This document shows, piece after piece, positions 14,651-23,310 of a stretch of 29,612 nucleotides of DNA. Under the pieces are notes generated by a model. It was not told where the DNA came from and ran no database searches. It was given only the letters and a program-made list of their open reading frames with translations. The stretch is from Eutrophovita sp913057845 (GTDB lineage Bacteria; Pseudomonadota; Gammaproteobacteria; Burkholderiales; Eutrophovitaceae), in the NCBI GenBank assembly GCA_963925895.1, contig CAWUVH010000021.1:1-29612 (forward strand), given 5' to 3'. The first letter of the stretch is position 1, and each line of letters opens with the position of its first letter. The position numbers and the translations under genes are program-made.

Positions 14651-16043
14651 GGTTTGGATTGTGGACGATGACGAGTCTATCCGATGGGTTTTCGAAAAGA
14701 CATTGATAAGAGAAAATATTGACTTTCGCTTATTCTCCTCCGCTGAGCAAGCAAGCGCCGCCCTAGCCTCGGATAAACCTTCAGTGGTCGTCAGTGACAT
14801 TCGAATGAGTGGCGATAGCGGCTTAGATCTTCTGAATGAGATCAATGAAAAATTACCAAAGGTGCCGACCATCATCATGACCGCGCACTCGGACCTAGAC
14901 AGCGCGGTAGCAGCCTTTCAAAGAGGAGCGTTCGAATACCTTGCAAAACCGTTTGACATTGATGCGGCAGTGGAACTCATCAGACGGGCCATAAAAAAAA
15001 GTCATGAGCAGACATCGACGCCCGAGAGCGGCTCCAATCCCAATGGCCTCCTGGGCCAAGCAAAGTCCATGCAAGAAGTGTTTCGTACGATCGGGCGCTT
15101 GTCTCAGACGGATGCAACAGTCCTCATTACTGGGGAGTCAGGCACTGGAAAAGAGTTAATCGCTCAGGCGCTGCATCAACACAGTGAACGAAGCAGTAAA
15201 CCCTTTGTTGCTATTAACACCGCATCCATACCGAAGGAACTACTCGAATCCGAATTGTTTGGCCACGAACGTGGCTCATTCACTGGCGCCCAAGCGACCC
15301 GAAAAGGACGGTTTGAACAAGCGGCGGGAGGAACACTGTTCCTCGATGAAATAGGTGATATGCCTTCAGAGTTGCAAACCAGGCTACTCAGGGTTCTATC
15401 GGATGGTCACTACTACCGAGTCGGGGGGCATGAGCCACTAAAAGCTAACGTCCGAGTCCTCGCAGCGACACACCAACACTTAGAGCAAAGAGTAGAGGAG
15501 GGTCTTTTTCGAGAAGACCTTTTCCACCGGCTTAATGTCATTCGGGTCAAAGTCCCACCTCTCAGAGAGAGGCGTGAGGACATCCCCTTACTTGCAGATT
15601 TTTTCTTGGAGAGGAATGCCTCAAAACTAAATGTGGCAAGAAAGATGTTTACCGAAGAGGCCTTGGCCTATTTACAGACTAAACCTTGGGCTGGAAACGT
15701 GCGTCAACTTGAGAACCTCTGCCATTGGGTAACCATCATGGCGCCAGGGGCATCGGTAGATGTCTCAGACCTTCCCAAGGACTTCAAACAAGAAATGGAT
15801 AAAACAACAACCATCCATGAAGGATGGCATCAATTATTGGGAAGGGAAGTCGACCAGCTATTGCGTAACGGAACGACGGGAGTCTACGAAGCGCTTTCCC
15901 AAACTTTTGAAAAAGCACTGATATCAAGAGCACTAACATTCACTTCTGGTCGCAAGATAGAAGCCGCGAACTTACTGGGAATCGGAAGAAACACAATTGC
16001 CCGGAAAATATCAGAGCTTGACCTGTCGTTCGACAAAAAGTAA
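14643..16043 (+). CDS. glnG: Nitrogen regulator NtrC, sigma-54 activator
   Basis: A 466-residue response regulator. The receiver domain has the acidic pocket DDD (8-10), phospho-acceptor D52, T80 and K102. The AAA+ domain has Walker A GESGTGKE (164-171), the sigma-54 contact loop as GSFTGA (211-216; GAFTGA in the consensus) and Walker B LFLDEIGD (232-239). A Fis-type helix-turn-helix ends the protein (EAANLLGIGRNTIARKI). Frame allows a start at 14562, but the ATG at 14643 follows CAGGAG and begins directly with the receiver domain. Phosphorylated by NtrB, it should bind the two boxes upstream of glnA. The arrangement of kinase and regulator is standard. Confidence 0.96.
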   Translation: MTKVWIVDDDESIRWVFEKTLIRENIDFRLFSSAEQASAALASDKPSVVVSDIRMSGDSGLDLLNEINEKLPKVPTIIMTAHSDLDSAVAAFQRGAFEYLAKPFDIDAAVELIRRAIKKSHEQTSTPESGSNPNGLLGQAKSMQEVFRTIGRLSQTDATVLITGESGTGKELIAQALHQHSERSSKPFVAINTASIPKELLESELFGHERGSFTGAQATRKGRFEQAAGGTLFLDEIGDMPSELQTRLLRVLSDGHYYRVGGHEPLKANVRVLAATHQHLEQRVEEGLFREDLFHRLNVIRVKVPPLRERREDIPLLADFFLERNASKLNVARKMFTEEALAYLQTKPWAGNVRQLENLCHWVTIMAPGASVDVSDLPKDFKQEMDKTTTIHEGWHQLLGREVDQLLRNGTTGVYEALSQTFEKALISRALTFTSGRKIEAANLLGIGRNTIARKISELDLSFDKK

Positions 16044-16064
16044 CTGCGACTCATCGGGCAAAAC

Positions 16065-16080
16065 ACCTATCAATTTAGGT
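16065..16080. terminator. Weak hairpin between ntrC and xthA
   Basis: ACCTA-TCAATT-TAGGT forms a five-base stem between the convergent ntrC and xthA stops, flanked by AAA on one side and TT on the other. It could act as a weak bidirectional terminator. The stem is short and no long T run is present. Confidence 0.3.
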
Positions 16081-16088
16081 TTGACCCA

Positions 16089-16856
16089 TCATTTGAAGCT
16101 GGCTATAACCGGCGCGTGATCGGATGGCCGCTCTAACTTCCTGAATGACTTAAGCACCTCAACTGAAACGCATTCCTGGTGAGCGCTTTCCGACATTAAT
16201 ATGTGGTCAATCCTCAAACCAAGTTTACGTCTAAACGCATTCATTCGATAATCCCACCAGGTAAACCTGTCTTGCTCTCCCAAAAACCCATCGAGCCCAT
16301 CATGAAACCCCAGACTCAAGAGTTCTTGAAATAAATCACGCTCCTGCGTCGTACACAATACTTTCTCACGGAAGGTGTCGGCGTCATAAACATCCTCTTC
16401 TTTAGGTGCGATATTAAAATCCCCTAAAATCGCAAGCGAAGAGTAAGACGTTACTTCTCGTCGCACATAGTCAACGAATGCACGTAGCCAACTGAGTTTA
16501 TATTGAAACTTCGGGGACTCGAGCGAGTCTCCGTTCGGCACATAAACGTTAATCACTCGAACACCGTCAGCACTGGTTGCCGCGATGACTCGAGCTTGGT
16601 CATCCTGAAAGTCAGGGATGCCGATATGAACATCAGACATTTGCTCAAGGGAAAGTATCGCCACCCCGTTATAGGTCTTCTGTCCATGATAAATAACCGA
16701 ATAACCCAACTGCTCAATGCTTTCTTTTGGAAACGTCCGATCCTCTGTTTTCGTTTCTTGAAGACACACAACACTCGGGGTATATTCCTGCAACAAGGTA
16801 TGAAGATGAGGCAGCCTCACTTTTAAAGAATTCACATTCCAAGTTACTAAACTCAT
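16089..16856 (-). CDS. xthA: Exodeoxyribonuclease III
   Basis: A 255-residue DNA-repair nuclease of the AP-endonuclease 1 (exo-endo-phosphatase) fold. It cleaves DNA at abasic sites and removes 3'-blocking groups. Catalytic residues are in place: N7 in WNVNSLKVRL, metal-binding E34 in CLQETK, Y105 in NVYVPNG, D146 and N148 in LGDFNIAP, and the closing SDHAPV (245-250). Length matches the family. It is convergent with ntrC, a neighbour relation common in betaproteobacteria. It begins 48 bases after prlC and could be co-transcribed with it. Confidence 0.95.
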   Translation of the reverse strand: MSLVTWNVNSLKVRLPHLHTLLQEYTPSVVCLQETKTEDRTFPKESIEQLGYSVIYHGQKTYNGVAILSLEQMSDVHIGIPDFQDDQARVIAATSADGVRVINVYVPNGDSLESPKFQYKLSWLRAFVDYVRREVTSYSSLAILGDFNIAPKEEDVYDADTFREKVLCTTQERDLFQELLSLGFHDGLDGFLGEQDRFTWWDYRMNAFRRKLGLRIDHILMSESAHQECVSVEVLKSFRKLERPSDHAPVIASFK

Positions 16857-16904
16857 AGTTCAAACCTTTCGTCCACCAACATCAACAATAGAAATGCACA
16901 CGAC

Positions 16905-18956
16905 CTACGCAGGGGAGCGTACGGCCTCAATTAGTCCAGTATGCTGGAGTAGCGCGTCAATCGTTGGCTCTCTACCTCTAAACTGTATGAAGTTTTCCAA
17001 AGAAGACCTCAGTCCACCCTGAGAAATGACCTCACCCAAAAACCGCGTCCCGATATCAGACAAAGACATCGATTCCTCCTGAGACATACCGAACGCATCT
17101 GCGGAGAGAACCTCCGCCCACTTGTAACTGTAATAACCAGCAGCATAGCCTCCAGCGAATATATGAGAGAAGCTATTAGGAAATCGGTTGTAAGGTGGAA
17201 CGGGAATCACCGAAAGGTCTTTACGAATATCGTCCAGCAATCCCATCACCTCCTCAGGATTCTTTGGTGGCTCGCCCAAATGAATACGCAGGTCAAACAC
17301 CGAAAACTCAACCTGACGCAGTGTTTGTATCCCACTCATAAAATTTTTCGCCTCGACCATTTTCTTAAATAGACTCTCTGGCATATGTCCTTGCCCTGAA
17401 ACATCACTCGAGATCTTTTTAATAATGCCCCAGTCCCAACAAAAATTTTCCATGAACTGGCTGGGCAACTCGACCGCATCCCACTCCACGCCATTAATAC
17501 CCGAAATGCCTACTTCATCAATTTGCGTCATCAAGTGATGCATAACATGTCCACATTCATGGAACAATGTTTCAACTTCACCATGACTTAAATAAGCATC
17601 GGATGCTTCAGCGCTTGGCGATGGAAAATTACACACGAGATAGGCGACTGGAAGTTGCGTATGCTGCTCCGTTTTCCATCGTCCGATTGCGTCGTCCATC
17701 CACGCTCCTGGTCTTTTGCCATCTCTGGCAAACAAGTCCATATAAAAATATCCCAGCAAACTCCCAGCCCGATCACTAACAGCAAACAGCTTAACATTCG
17801 GATCCCAAGCTTTGGTTTTCTCATCCACCACGGAAATACCGTAGAGGTCCTCTAACAAATCAAATAATCCCTCCACGACCTTTCTCAAGGGAAAATACTG
17901 CCTTAAATCTTCATCTTTAAATGAATACCGTTCTTCTTTTATTTTTTGCGCAACAAAACTTATATCCCACGGCATTAAGTCCTGCATCCCTAAGTGGGAG
18001 GACGCATAATCACTGAGCATTTGTAATTCTGACACAGCACGATGACGTGCTCTATCAGACAATTCTGCCATCAAATCCAACGCGCGTTGCGGCTCAGCCG
18101 CCATTTTTGTCGCGAATGATAAGTGTGCATAACTATCAAAGCCAAGGAGCTTTGCTTTTTCGTGACGGGCGCTCAGAATGTCGACGATTGTTGTTGAGTT
18201 ATCAAATGTTTGATTGCCATATTCTGACGCTCGGGTCACGTACGCATGGTACATCTCCTCTCGAAGAGAACGGTCCCTGCAGCTCTCCATGAACGGGATC
18301 CAGCAAGGTGCCTTTAGCGTAAATGACCACCCCTCTTGGTCTAAAGAACTGGCTTTCGCCTTGGCCTCAAAGAGTACCGCAGCGGGCAAACCCTCTAATC
18401 TAGAACGTTCTTCAACATTGAGTACATAATCGTCAGTGGCATCCAGAACGTTATCACTGAATAGTGCTGATAACGAGGCGAGCCTTTTCGATAAATCTTG
18501 ATATCTGTTTTGCTCACGCTCACCCAGATCGACACCACTCAGCCGATAATCTCTGAGTTCATTGTCAAGATACTTCTTCCGCTCCTGGCTCAGCAATGGC
18601 TTCTGCGCAGCAGAAACATCTTTGAAGCATTGGTATATTTTTTTGTTTTGAGACAATCGAGAATAAAATTCAGTCACTTTAGGTAACAGTTCATTGTATA
18701 CAGACCTCAATGGCTCAGAACTGATGACTGAATTCAGATGTCCCACTTGACCCCAGGCTCTTCTGAGCTGGTCCATGCTCCTCATTAAAGGCTCTACGGT
18801 GTTATCCCACGTACTCTCTTGCTGCAAGGAAACTTGCCCAACGATTTTTTCTGCCTGGTCTAGCAGAGAACTGATCGCGGGCTTAACGTCCCCCACCTGA
18901 AATTCAGAAAATCGAGGTAAGCCCGCAAAATTGCAGAGAGGATTATGTTTCATCAT
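16905..18956 (-). CDS. prlC: Oligopeptidase A (M3 metallopeptidase)
   Basis: A 683-residue cytosolic zinc peptidase that degrades short peptides, including cleaved signal peptides. The M3 zinc site LFHECGHVMHHL holds H466, E467 and H470 (numbered from the chosen start), and the expected downstream acidic residue lies within GVEWDAVELPSQFMENF. The C-terminal region with FAGGYAAGYYSYKWAEVLSADAF is also typical. An upstream in-frame start at 19013 would add 19 residues, but AGGTGG seven bases before the ATG at 18956 and the resulting length, close to E. coli PrlC, favour the shorter form. No signal peptide is seen. It lies 222 bases from the end of pyrB and probably has its own promoter. Confidence 0.93.
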   Translation of the reverse strand: MMKHNPLCNFAGLPRFSEFQVGDVKPAISSLLDQAEKIVGQVSLQQESTWDNTVEPLMRSMDQLRRAWGQVGHLNSVISSEPLRSVYNELLPKVTEFYSRLSQNKKIYQCFKDVSAAQKPLLSQERKKYLDNELRDYRLSGVDLGEREQNRYQDLSKRLASLSALFSDNVLDATDDYVLNVEERSRLEGLPAAVLFEAKAKASSLDQEGWSFTLKAPCWIPFMESCRDRSLREEMYHAYVTRASEYGNQTFDNSTTIVDILSARHEKAKLLGFDSYAHLSFATKMAAEPQRALDLMAELSDRARHRAVSELQMLSDYASSHLGMQDLMPWDISFVAQKIKEERYSFKDEDLRQYFPLRKVVEGLFDLLEDLYGISVVDEKTKAWDPNVKLFAVSDRAGSLLGYFYMDLFARDGKRPGAWMDDAIGRWKTEQHTQLPVAYLVCNFPSPSAEASDAYLSHGEVETLFHECGHVMHHLMTQIDEVGISGINGVEWDAVELPSQFMENFCWDWGIIKKISSDVSGQGHMPESLFKKMVEAKNFMSGIQTLRQVEFSVFDLRIHLGEPPKNPEEVMGLLDDIRKDLSVIPVPPYNRFPNSFSHIFAGGYAAGYYSYKWAEVLSADAFGMSQEESMSLSDIGTRFLGEVISQGGLRSSLENFIQFRGREPTIDALLQHTGLIEAVRSPA

Positions 18957-19178
18957 GGCGATTCCACCTGTTTTATTATTTAGATTAAGACTACAAAGAA
19001 ATGTGTTGGTCACCTAGCGCGTAAATTAGTTTCCCACCAACAACATATGCGTCAAACACTAGAGCATTACTGCGTCACCCATTGAGTGTCGATTTGAGAA
19101 TGGGTATCCGGTTGTCAGTGGTAATAAATACGTTATGAATTTCTCTGACAACTCGACGAACTGTAATCAAGGTTTTTA

Positions 19179-20129
19179 TTACGAATCAACCAACAAAGAC
19201 ATCACGGCCATCCGCACAGCGATACCAAAAGTGACCTGATGAAGAATGACTGATTGCCCTCCATCAGCAACTTCTGATGCAATTTCCACTCCACGGTTAA
19301 TCGGGCCAGGGTGCATCACAATAGCCTCAGGGTCAGCCAGAGCCAAGCGCTCTTTTGTCAGACCGTAATTTTGGTAAAAATCTTGAGCACTAGGGACCAG
19401 TGAAGCCTCCATACGCTCATTTTGGAGCCGAAGCGCAGTAACAACATCCACACCATCTAGAGCCAACTCGACGTCGTTATAGACTTTAACCCCCATTGTT
19501 GACATGGACTCGGGGACCAACGTTTGGGGACCAACGACACGCACCTCTGGGACACCAAGCGCTTTGAGCACATGAATTTGAGAGCGCGCGACACGAGAGT
19601 GAAGGATATCCCCAATAATCACCACCTTTAACTTACTAAAATCCTTTTTAAAATGTCTTATGGTGAATGCATCCAGCAGTCCTTGAGTGGGATGCGAATG
19701 GCTCCCAGCCCCCGCATTGATGACGTGCACGCCCTTGGGCACATGCTCCGCAATCATGTGTGCAGCGCCACTGTGAGAATGACGAACCACTAACATATCA
19801 GCCTGCATGGCGACCAGGTTATCGATCATATCAAGCAGGCTTTCACCCTTGCTTTGCGATGACGTTGCAATATCTAAATTAACAACATCTGCTGAAAGTC
19901 TTTTGGCCGCTATTTCAAAGGTAGTTCGAGTGCGGGTACTGTTTTCAAAAAATAGGTTGAATACTGACCGTCCGCGCAAGACAGGCACTTTCTTTGCTTT
20001 ACGGGTCCCAACAGACAAAAAAGATTCCGCACGATCAAGTATCTCAGTGATAACTTCGCGAGGTAAGTTTTCCAGAGACAGCAGATGCCGAAGCGTTCCA
20101 TTAGCATTCATTTGTATACTGTCGTTCAC
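19179..20129 (-). CDS. pyrB: Aspartate carbamoyltransferase, catalytic chain
   Basis: A 316-residue enzyme that joins carbamoyl phosphate and aspartate in pyrimidine synthesis. The carbamoyl-phosphate site STRTR is at 64-68, KGESLLDM at 94-101, the HPTQGLLDAF stretch near 146-155, and the aspartate-site HPGPINRGVEI at 273-283. No regulatory chain gene (pyrI) is present. In relatives with this gene order a pyrC or inactive pyrC-like gene usually follows; here only a 165-base spacer and then prlC occur. It starts 18 bases after pyrR and is the last gene of the yqgE-ruvX-pyrR-pyrB run, so PyrR or the shared promoter probably controls it. Confidence 0.96.
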   Translation of the reverse strand: MNDSIQMNANGTLRHLLSLENLPREVITEILDRAESFLSVGTRKAKKVPVLRGRSVFNLFFENSTRTRTTFEIAAKRLSADVVNLDIATSSQSKGESLLDMIDNLVAMQADMLVVRHSHSGAAHMIAEHVPKGVHVINAGAGSHSHPTQGLLDAFTIRHFKKDFSKLKVVIIGDILHSRVARSQIHVLKALGVPEVRVVGPQTLVPESMSTMGVKVYNDVELALDGVDVVTALRLQNERMEASLVPSAQDFYQNYGLTKERLALADPEAIVMHPGPINRGVEIASEVADGGQSVILHQVTFGIAVRMAVMSLLVDS

Positions 20130-20147
20130 AAAGCAGCCCCAATCCGG

Positions 20148-20630
20148 TTAATCAACATCGATTACAAGCCCCCCACTTTCATCTAATCGCACCTCAATTT
20201 GTTGGCTTTTCGGAATATCCACAAGTCCTCCAACAAATTGCGGCTCAATGGGCAATTCACGCCCACCTCGGTCGACCAAAACAGCTAATCGTACCGTCTG
20301 AGGTCGGCCAAAATCAAAGAGCTCATTGACGGCGGCTCGAGCCGTTCTGCCTGACTGCACAACATCGTCCACTAAAATTACGTGGCGCCCATTGATATCC
20401 ACATCAATCGACGTACTCTGTTTACTTTTTGCCACACCACGAATCTCAAAGTCATCACGATGAAAGCTAACATCCACCGAAGCGGCAATCACATCACAAT
20501 CTAACTGATTAATAAGATAATCAAGAACCACCGAACCTCCATCCTGGATTCCGATTAAAATCGTACGGTCGTCGAGCGCACTCCTTACTTGCCGAAAGAG
20601 CGAATCAGCGAGTTTTTTTGCCTCAAGCAA
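20148..20630 (-). CDS. pyrR: PyrR-like phosphoribosyltransferase / pyrimidine regulator
   Basis: A 160-residue type I phosphoribosyltransferase-fold protein. The PRPP loop VILVDDVVQSGRTARAA is at 84-100, and SFHRDDFE with basic residues follows the pattern of PyrR. In Bacillus PyrR binds pyr mRNA and also has weak uracil phosphoribosyltransferase activity; in proteobacteria its regulatory mode is less clear. The gene overlaps ruvX by eight bases and sits 18 bases before pyrB, a context that supports a pyrimidine role. No PyrR-type anti-antiterminator leader was recognised upstream of pyrB. Confidence 0.88.
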   Translation of the reverse strand: MLEAKKLADSLFRQVRSALDDRTILIGIQDGGSVVLDYLINQLDCDVIAASVDVSFHRDDFEIRGVAKSKQSTSIDVDINGRHVILVDDVVQSGRTARAAVNELFDFGRPQTVRLAVLVDRGGRELPIEPQFVGGLVDIPKSQQIEVRLDESGGLVIDVD

Positions 20631-21060
20631 GATTTGTAGCCTCTTTTAGGGACGTAGAAAAGAAATCCTCGAGTATTAATTGGGCCGCGACCATATCAAT
20701 CACTTTCTTTCTTTTCTCCCAACCTAACTTGTTGGCAACAAGAAATTGATCCGCCTCAAAGGAAGTGTAACTCTCGTCAATCACATGCACCATAAGTTTA
20801 AATCTAGACTCGAGTGTCTTACAAAAACGATTGACCCTCTTCTCTAAGGGGTGTGGTCTATCCTGATCATGCCGAGGCATCCCAACAACCAGCGCTGTTG
20901 GATTCCATTCATTTACAATACATTCAATTTCGCCCATCAATATGCGCGACGTTTTATAGGCAATGGTCTTAACCGGATGAGCGATGCCAATGGACCCGTC
21001 TCCCATTGCAACGCCGACACGTCGTTCCCCATAATCAAATGCTAAAAACAGATCGCTCAT
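20623..21060 (-). CDS. ruvX: Putative Holliday junction resolvase / pre-16S rRNA nuclease (YqgF)
   Basis: A 145-residue RNase H-fold protein. LAFDYGERRVGVA carries the first catalytic aspartate (D9), VVGMPRH the middle strand, DESYTSFEA the second acidic residue, and IDMVAAQLILEDFF the last aspartate. The family has been linked to processing of 16S rRNA 5' ends and to Holliday-junction cleavage. An upstream start at 21129 would add 23 unconserved residues and overlap yqgE; the ATG at 21060 has GGA upstream and matches the family's N-terminus. The stop overlaps the pyrR start by eight bases. Confidence 0.92.
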   Translation of the reverse strand: MSDLFLAFDYGERRVGVAMGDGSIGIAHPVKTIAYKTSRILMGEIECIVNEWNPTALVVGMPRHDQDRPHPLEKRVNRFCKTLESRFKLMVHVIDESYTSFEADQFLVANKLGWEKRKKVIDMVAAQLILEDFFSTSLKEATNLA

Positions 21061-21104
21061 AGCGTTCCAATAGCCTGTGTGGAAGGACTTTAAAGTACGG
21101 CACC

Positions 21105-21671
21105 CTAAGCATGCCCAGACATCATGCAAATCTGATCTGCGCTGACCCCAAGGAGCGACAGCGCCCCATCATACCTCTGCTCAATAGGCACTTGGAACAT
21201 CAAGGTTGGCTCAGCGGGCACAGTCAACCAGTTGTTCATCTTTATCTCGCCCTCCAGCTGTCCAGGGGACCAACCGCAACATCCCTGAGATATGAGTACA
21301 CCACTATCAAGACCCACCTCTGCCCCACCTAGATCCTCTAAAATATCCACCGAGGTCGTCAATGCAAGATCCTGAGTCACCTTTAAGGTCGAGTTCCAAT
21401 CACGAGAGTAACGATGAACCACGAAGCCGCAATCCGGATCGACGGGGCCGCCAAAAAGCACACTCTGGTTTCCAAGGTCATGGTATTTCATACTGATGCC
21501 ATGCCTCATAAACAAACCGCCGACATCTTTCTCTACAGGCTTATTCACAATTAACCCCAGCGCACCATGATCATCATGCTGACAAATATAAACAATCGAG
21601 GAAGAAAAATACGGGTCTACCATGCGCGGCATGGCGATGAGGAAGTGATTGGTGAAATCAGTTTGAGCCAT
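21105..21671 (-). CDS. yqgE: UPF0301/AlgH family protein (YqgE)
   Basis: A 188-residue protein of the YqgE/AlgH family, whose molecular function is not established. The conserved opening NHFLIAMPRMVDPYFSSSIV (8-27), GALGLIVNKP and the VLFGGPVDPDCGFVVHR region are all present, as is the CCGWSPGQLEGEI segment. It is the first gene of the block yqgE-ruvX-pyrR-pyrB, an order widely conserved in beta- and gammaproteobacteria. No ribosome site is visible before the ATG; a possible promoter -10 (TAAAAT) ends only about ten bases upstream, so the message may be nearly leaderless. Confidence 0.9.
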   Translation of the reverse strand: MAQTDFTNHFLIAMPRMVDPYFSSSIVYICQHDDHGALGLIVNKPVEKDVGGLFMRHGISMKYHDLGNQSVLFGGPVDPDCGFVVHRYSRDWNSTLKVTQDLALTTSVDILEDLGGAEVGLDSGVLISQGCCGWSPGQLEGEIKMNNWLTVPAEPTLMFQVPIEQRYDGALSLLGVSADQICMMSGHA

Positions 21672-21769
21672 TTAAGGTCTGATTTTACCGGATTATTTAT
21701 TTTTACGTCACCCACCATAGCCATACAATCCGTAAAATAAGACATCGCATAAGAACACATACTCAAAAA

Positions 21770-22228
21770 ATGTTTAGCTCACCCGAAACACACACCAATC
21801 GAATACAAACGCCGACCAGGGGAAGACAACTGGGATCACTGGGATACGAGTGCATCACTACCGTAGCCCTAATCTTCACAATCGGATTTATAACAACCGC
21901 CATACTTGGATCGACACATTTGAACCTTTTGAGATCTGTCGTTGGAACAACGATACTCTTGGGCGTCTCGGCATACTATATTTTATGCTGGACCACATCA
22001 GGACAAAGCCTGGCTCAAAAAGCTTGGGGGCTTAAAATTTTAAGCCGAACGGGAACACCAATTACAGCCGCAACTGCTGCTAAACGAATGATTTTATCCA
22101 TCGTATTTAATTTAACCCTCATCGGCCCAGCTTTACTCTTCGCCGCCAAAGATAATCAATTACCCCATGACAAAATACTTGGCACCCTAGTTACAGCAAC
22201 AGACAAGGGGAAGAAACGCTTCAGTTAA
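21770..22228 (+). CDS. RDD family membrane protein
   Basis: A 152-residue inner-membrane protein with three hydrophobic segments (about 28-48, 53-73 and 108-128), the usual architecture of the RDD family. The first motif reads RQLGSLGYEC, where the arginine is kept but glutamate stands in place of the usual aspartate. SGQSLAQKAWGLKIL and the closing LPHDKILGT with its aspartate are typical. Function is unknown; some relatives have been proposed to move ions. It is divergent from yqgE (98 bases) and its stop is only two bases from the convergent lptG stop. Confidence 0.82.
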   Translation: MFSSPETHTNRIQTPTRGRQLGSLGYECITTVALIFTIGFITTAILGSTHLNLLRSVVGTTILLGVSAYYILCWTTSGQSLAQKAWGLKILSRTGTPITAATAAKRMILSIVFNLTLIGPALLFAAKDNQLPHDKILGTLVTATDKGKKRFS

Positions 22229-22230
22229 AG

Positions 22231-23310
22231 TTATCGTTTCTCGCGGTTCGCGACGAACCAGTAAGCCATCATTAATATCACCACAATGGGGATAAAGGTG
22301 TAAGTGGCCGGATGCCAACGGGCAATCGTACCAATTGATTTCAGCAATTGATTCATAAAATAGAGGCCAACACCGGACAATGAACCTATAAAAATCCAAA
22401 ACCCCGCGTGTCGCCCACGGCTCTCAAAACCGACAAACGTTGGAGCAATCAATATCAATAAAAAAACGGTGACCAAATGACCAATCTTTGCCCACTGTAC
22501 GGATTTATATCGGTAAACATCCTCACCATTATTTTCTAAGTGCTCGATATAATGCGCTAATTCAAGGTACGTCAGATTACTCTCCCCAGCCAATAAAGAA
22601 TTTATAATTTGAGGATTAATGTACGTGTTTAAATTCATGGTCGAGTGCTTCGACCGGACCAGCCGATCACTATAGACATCCGTCACGCGAACATCGCGAA
22701 GATCCCAATTTTCATCTTTTATCGACCCGCCCGAGGCTTTTATGATCCGCGTAACAGCGCGGTCTGCAGCGTTCAATTCAAAGATCAAAATGCCAGACAA
22801 CTGAAAATCTTTAGTCAACCTCGTGATATTAATAATTCGGTCTCGATCCTTAATCCAATGCCCGGAACGAAATGTCTGAGCGACCACGTGTTGATCTGAT
22901 CCAGTCTTCACATCAATGGTCTGAAGCATTTTTTGTGTCTTGGGAATCACCAACTCACCGACAATGAGTGTTATAGACGACGCAATCAGAGCAACAATTG
23001 AGAGGATTAAAGCCAAATTTTTCAGTGACATCCCCGAGCTACGCATCACAACATATTCCGAGTTAGAAGAAAATCGAGCAAGCACAATGAGTGAGCCCGT
23101 GAGCGCAGAAAGTGGCACTAACTCGTAAATCCATGATGGTATTTCCAATGCCGACCGGAGTACGACCACCCCAAGCCCTGTGGCCAATTGCCCGCCATCA
23201 GAAAGAACATGAACGAGATCAAATAAGAAAAACAGCACCACAAATAAACCTAAAGTTGACGAAATGCCAATAAGCGTCTCACCAATGACGTACTTTCGAA
23301 GCGTCTTCAT
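22231..23310 (-). CDS. lptG: LPS export ABC transporter permease LptG
   Basis: A 359-residue YjgP/YjgQ-family permease. Membrane segments near the N-terminus (about 12-35, 55-75 and 95-120) and three near the C-terminus flank a periplasmic beta-jellyroll domain of roughly 170 residues. With LptF and LptB it extracts LPS from the inner membrane toward LptC. An upstream start would add 36 residues that lie inside lptF in another frame; the ATG at 23310 overlaps the lptF stop as ATGA, so translation is coupled. LptG rather than LptF is assigned because it is downstream and has the SVQWAKIGHLVTVF type C-terminal half. Confidence 0.92.
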   Translation of the reverse strand: MKTLRKYVIGETLIGISSTLGLFVVLFFLFDLVHVLSDGGQLATGLGVVVLRSALEIPSWIYELVPLSALTGSLIVLARFSSNSEYVVMRSSGMSLKNLALILSIVALIASSITLIVGELVIPKTQKMLQTIDVKTGSDQHVVAQTFRSGHWIKDRDRIINITRLTKDFQLSGILIFELNAADRAVTRIIKASGGSIKDENWDLRDVRVTDVYSDRLVRSKHSTMNLNTYINPQIINSLLAGESNLTYLELAHYIEHLENNGEDVYRYKSVQWAKIGHLVTVFLLILIAPTFVGFESRGRHAGFWIFIGSLSGVGLYFMNQLLKSIGTIARWHPATYTFIPIVVILMMAYWFVANREKR

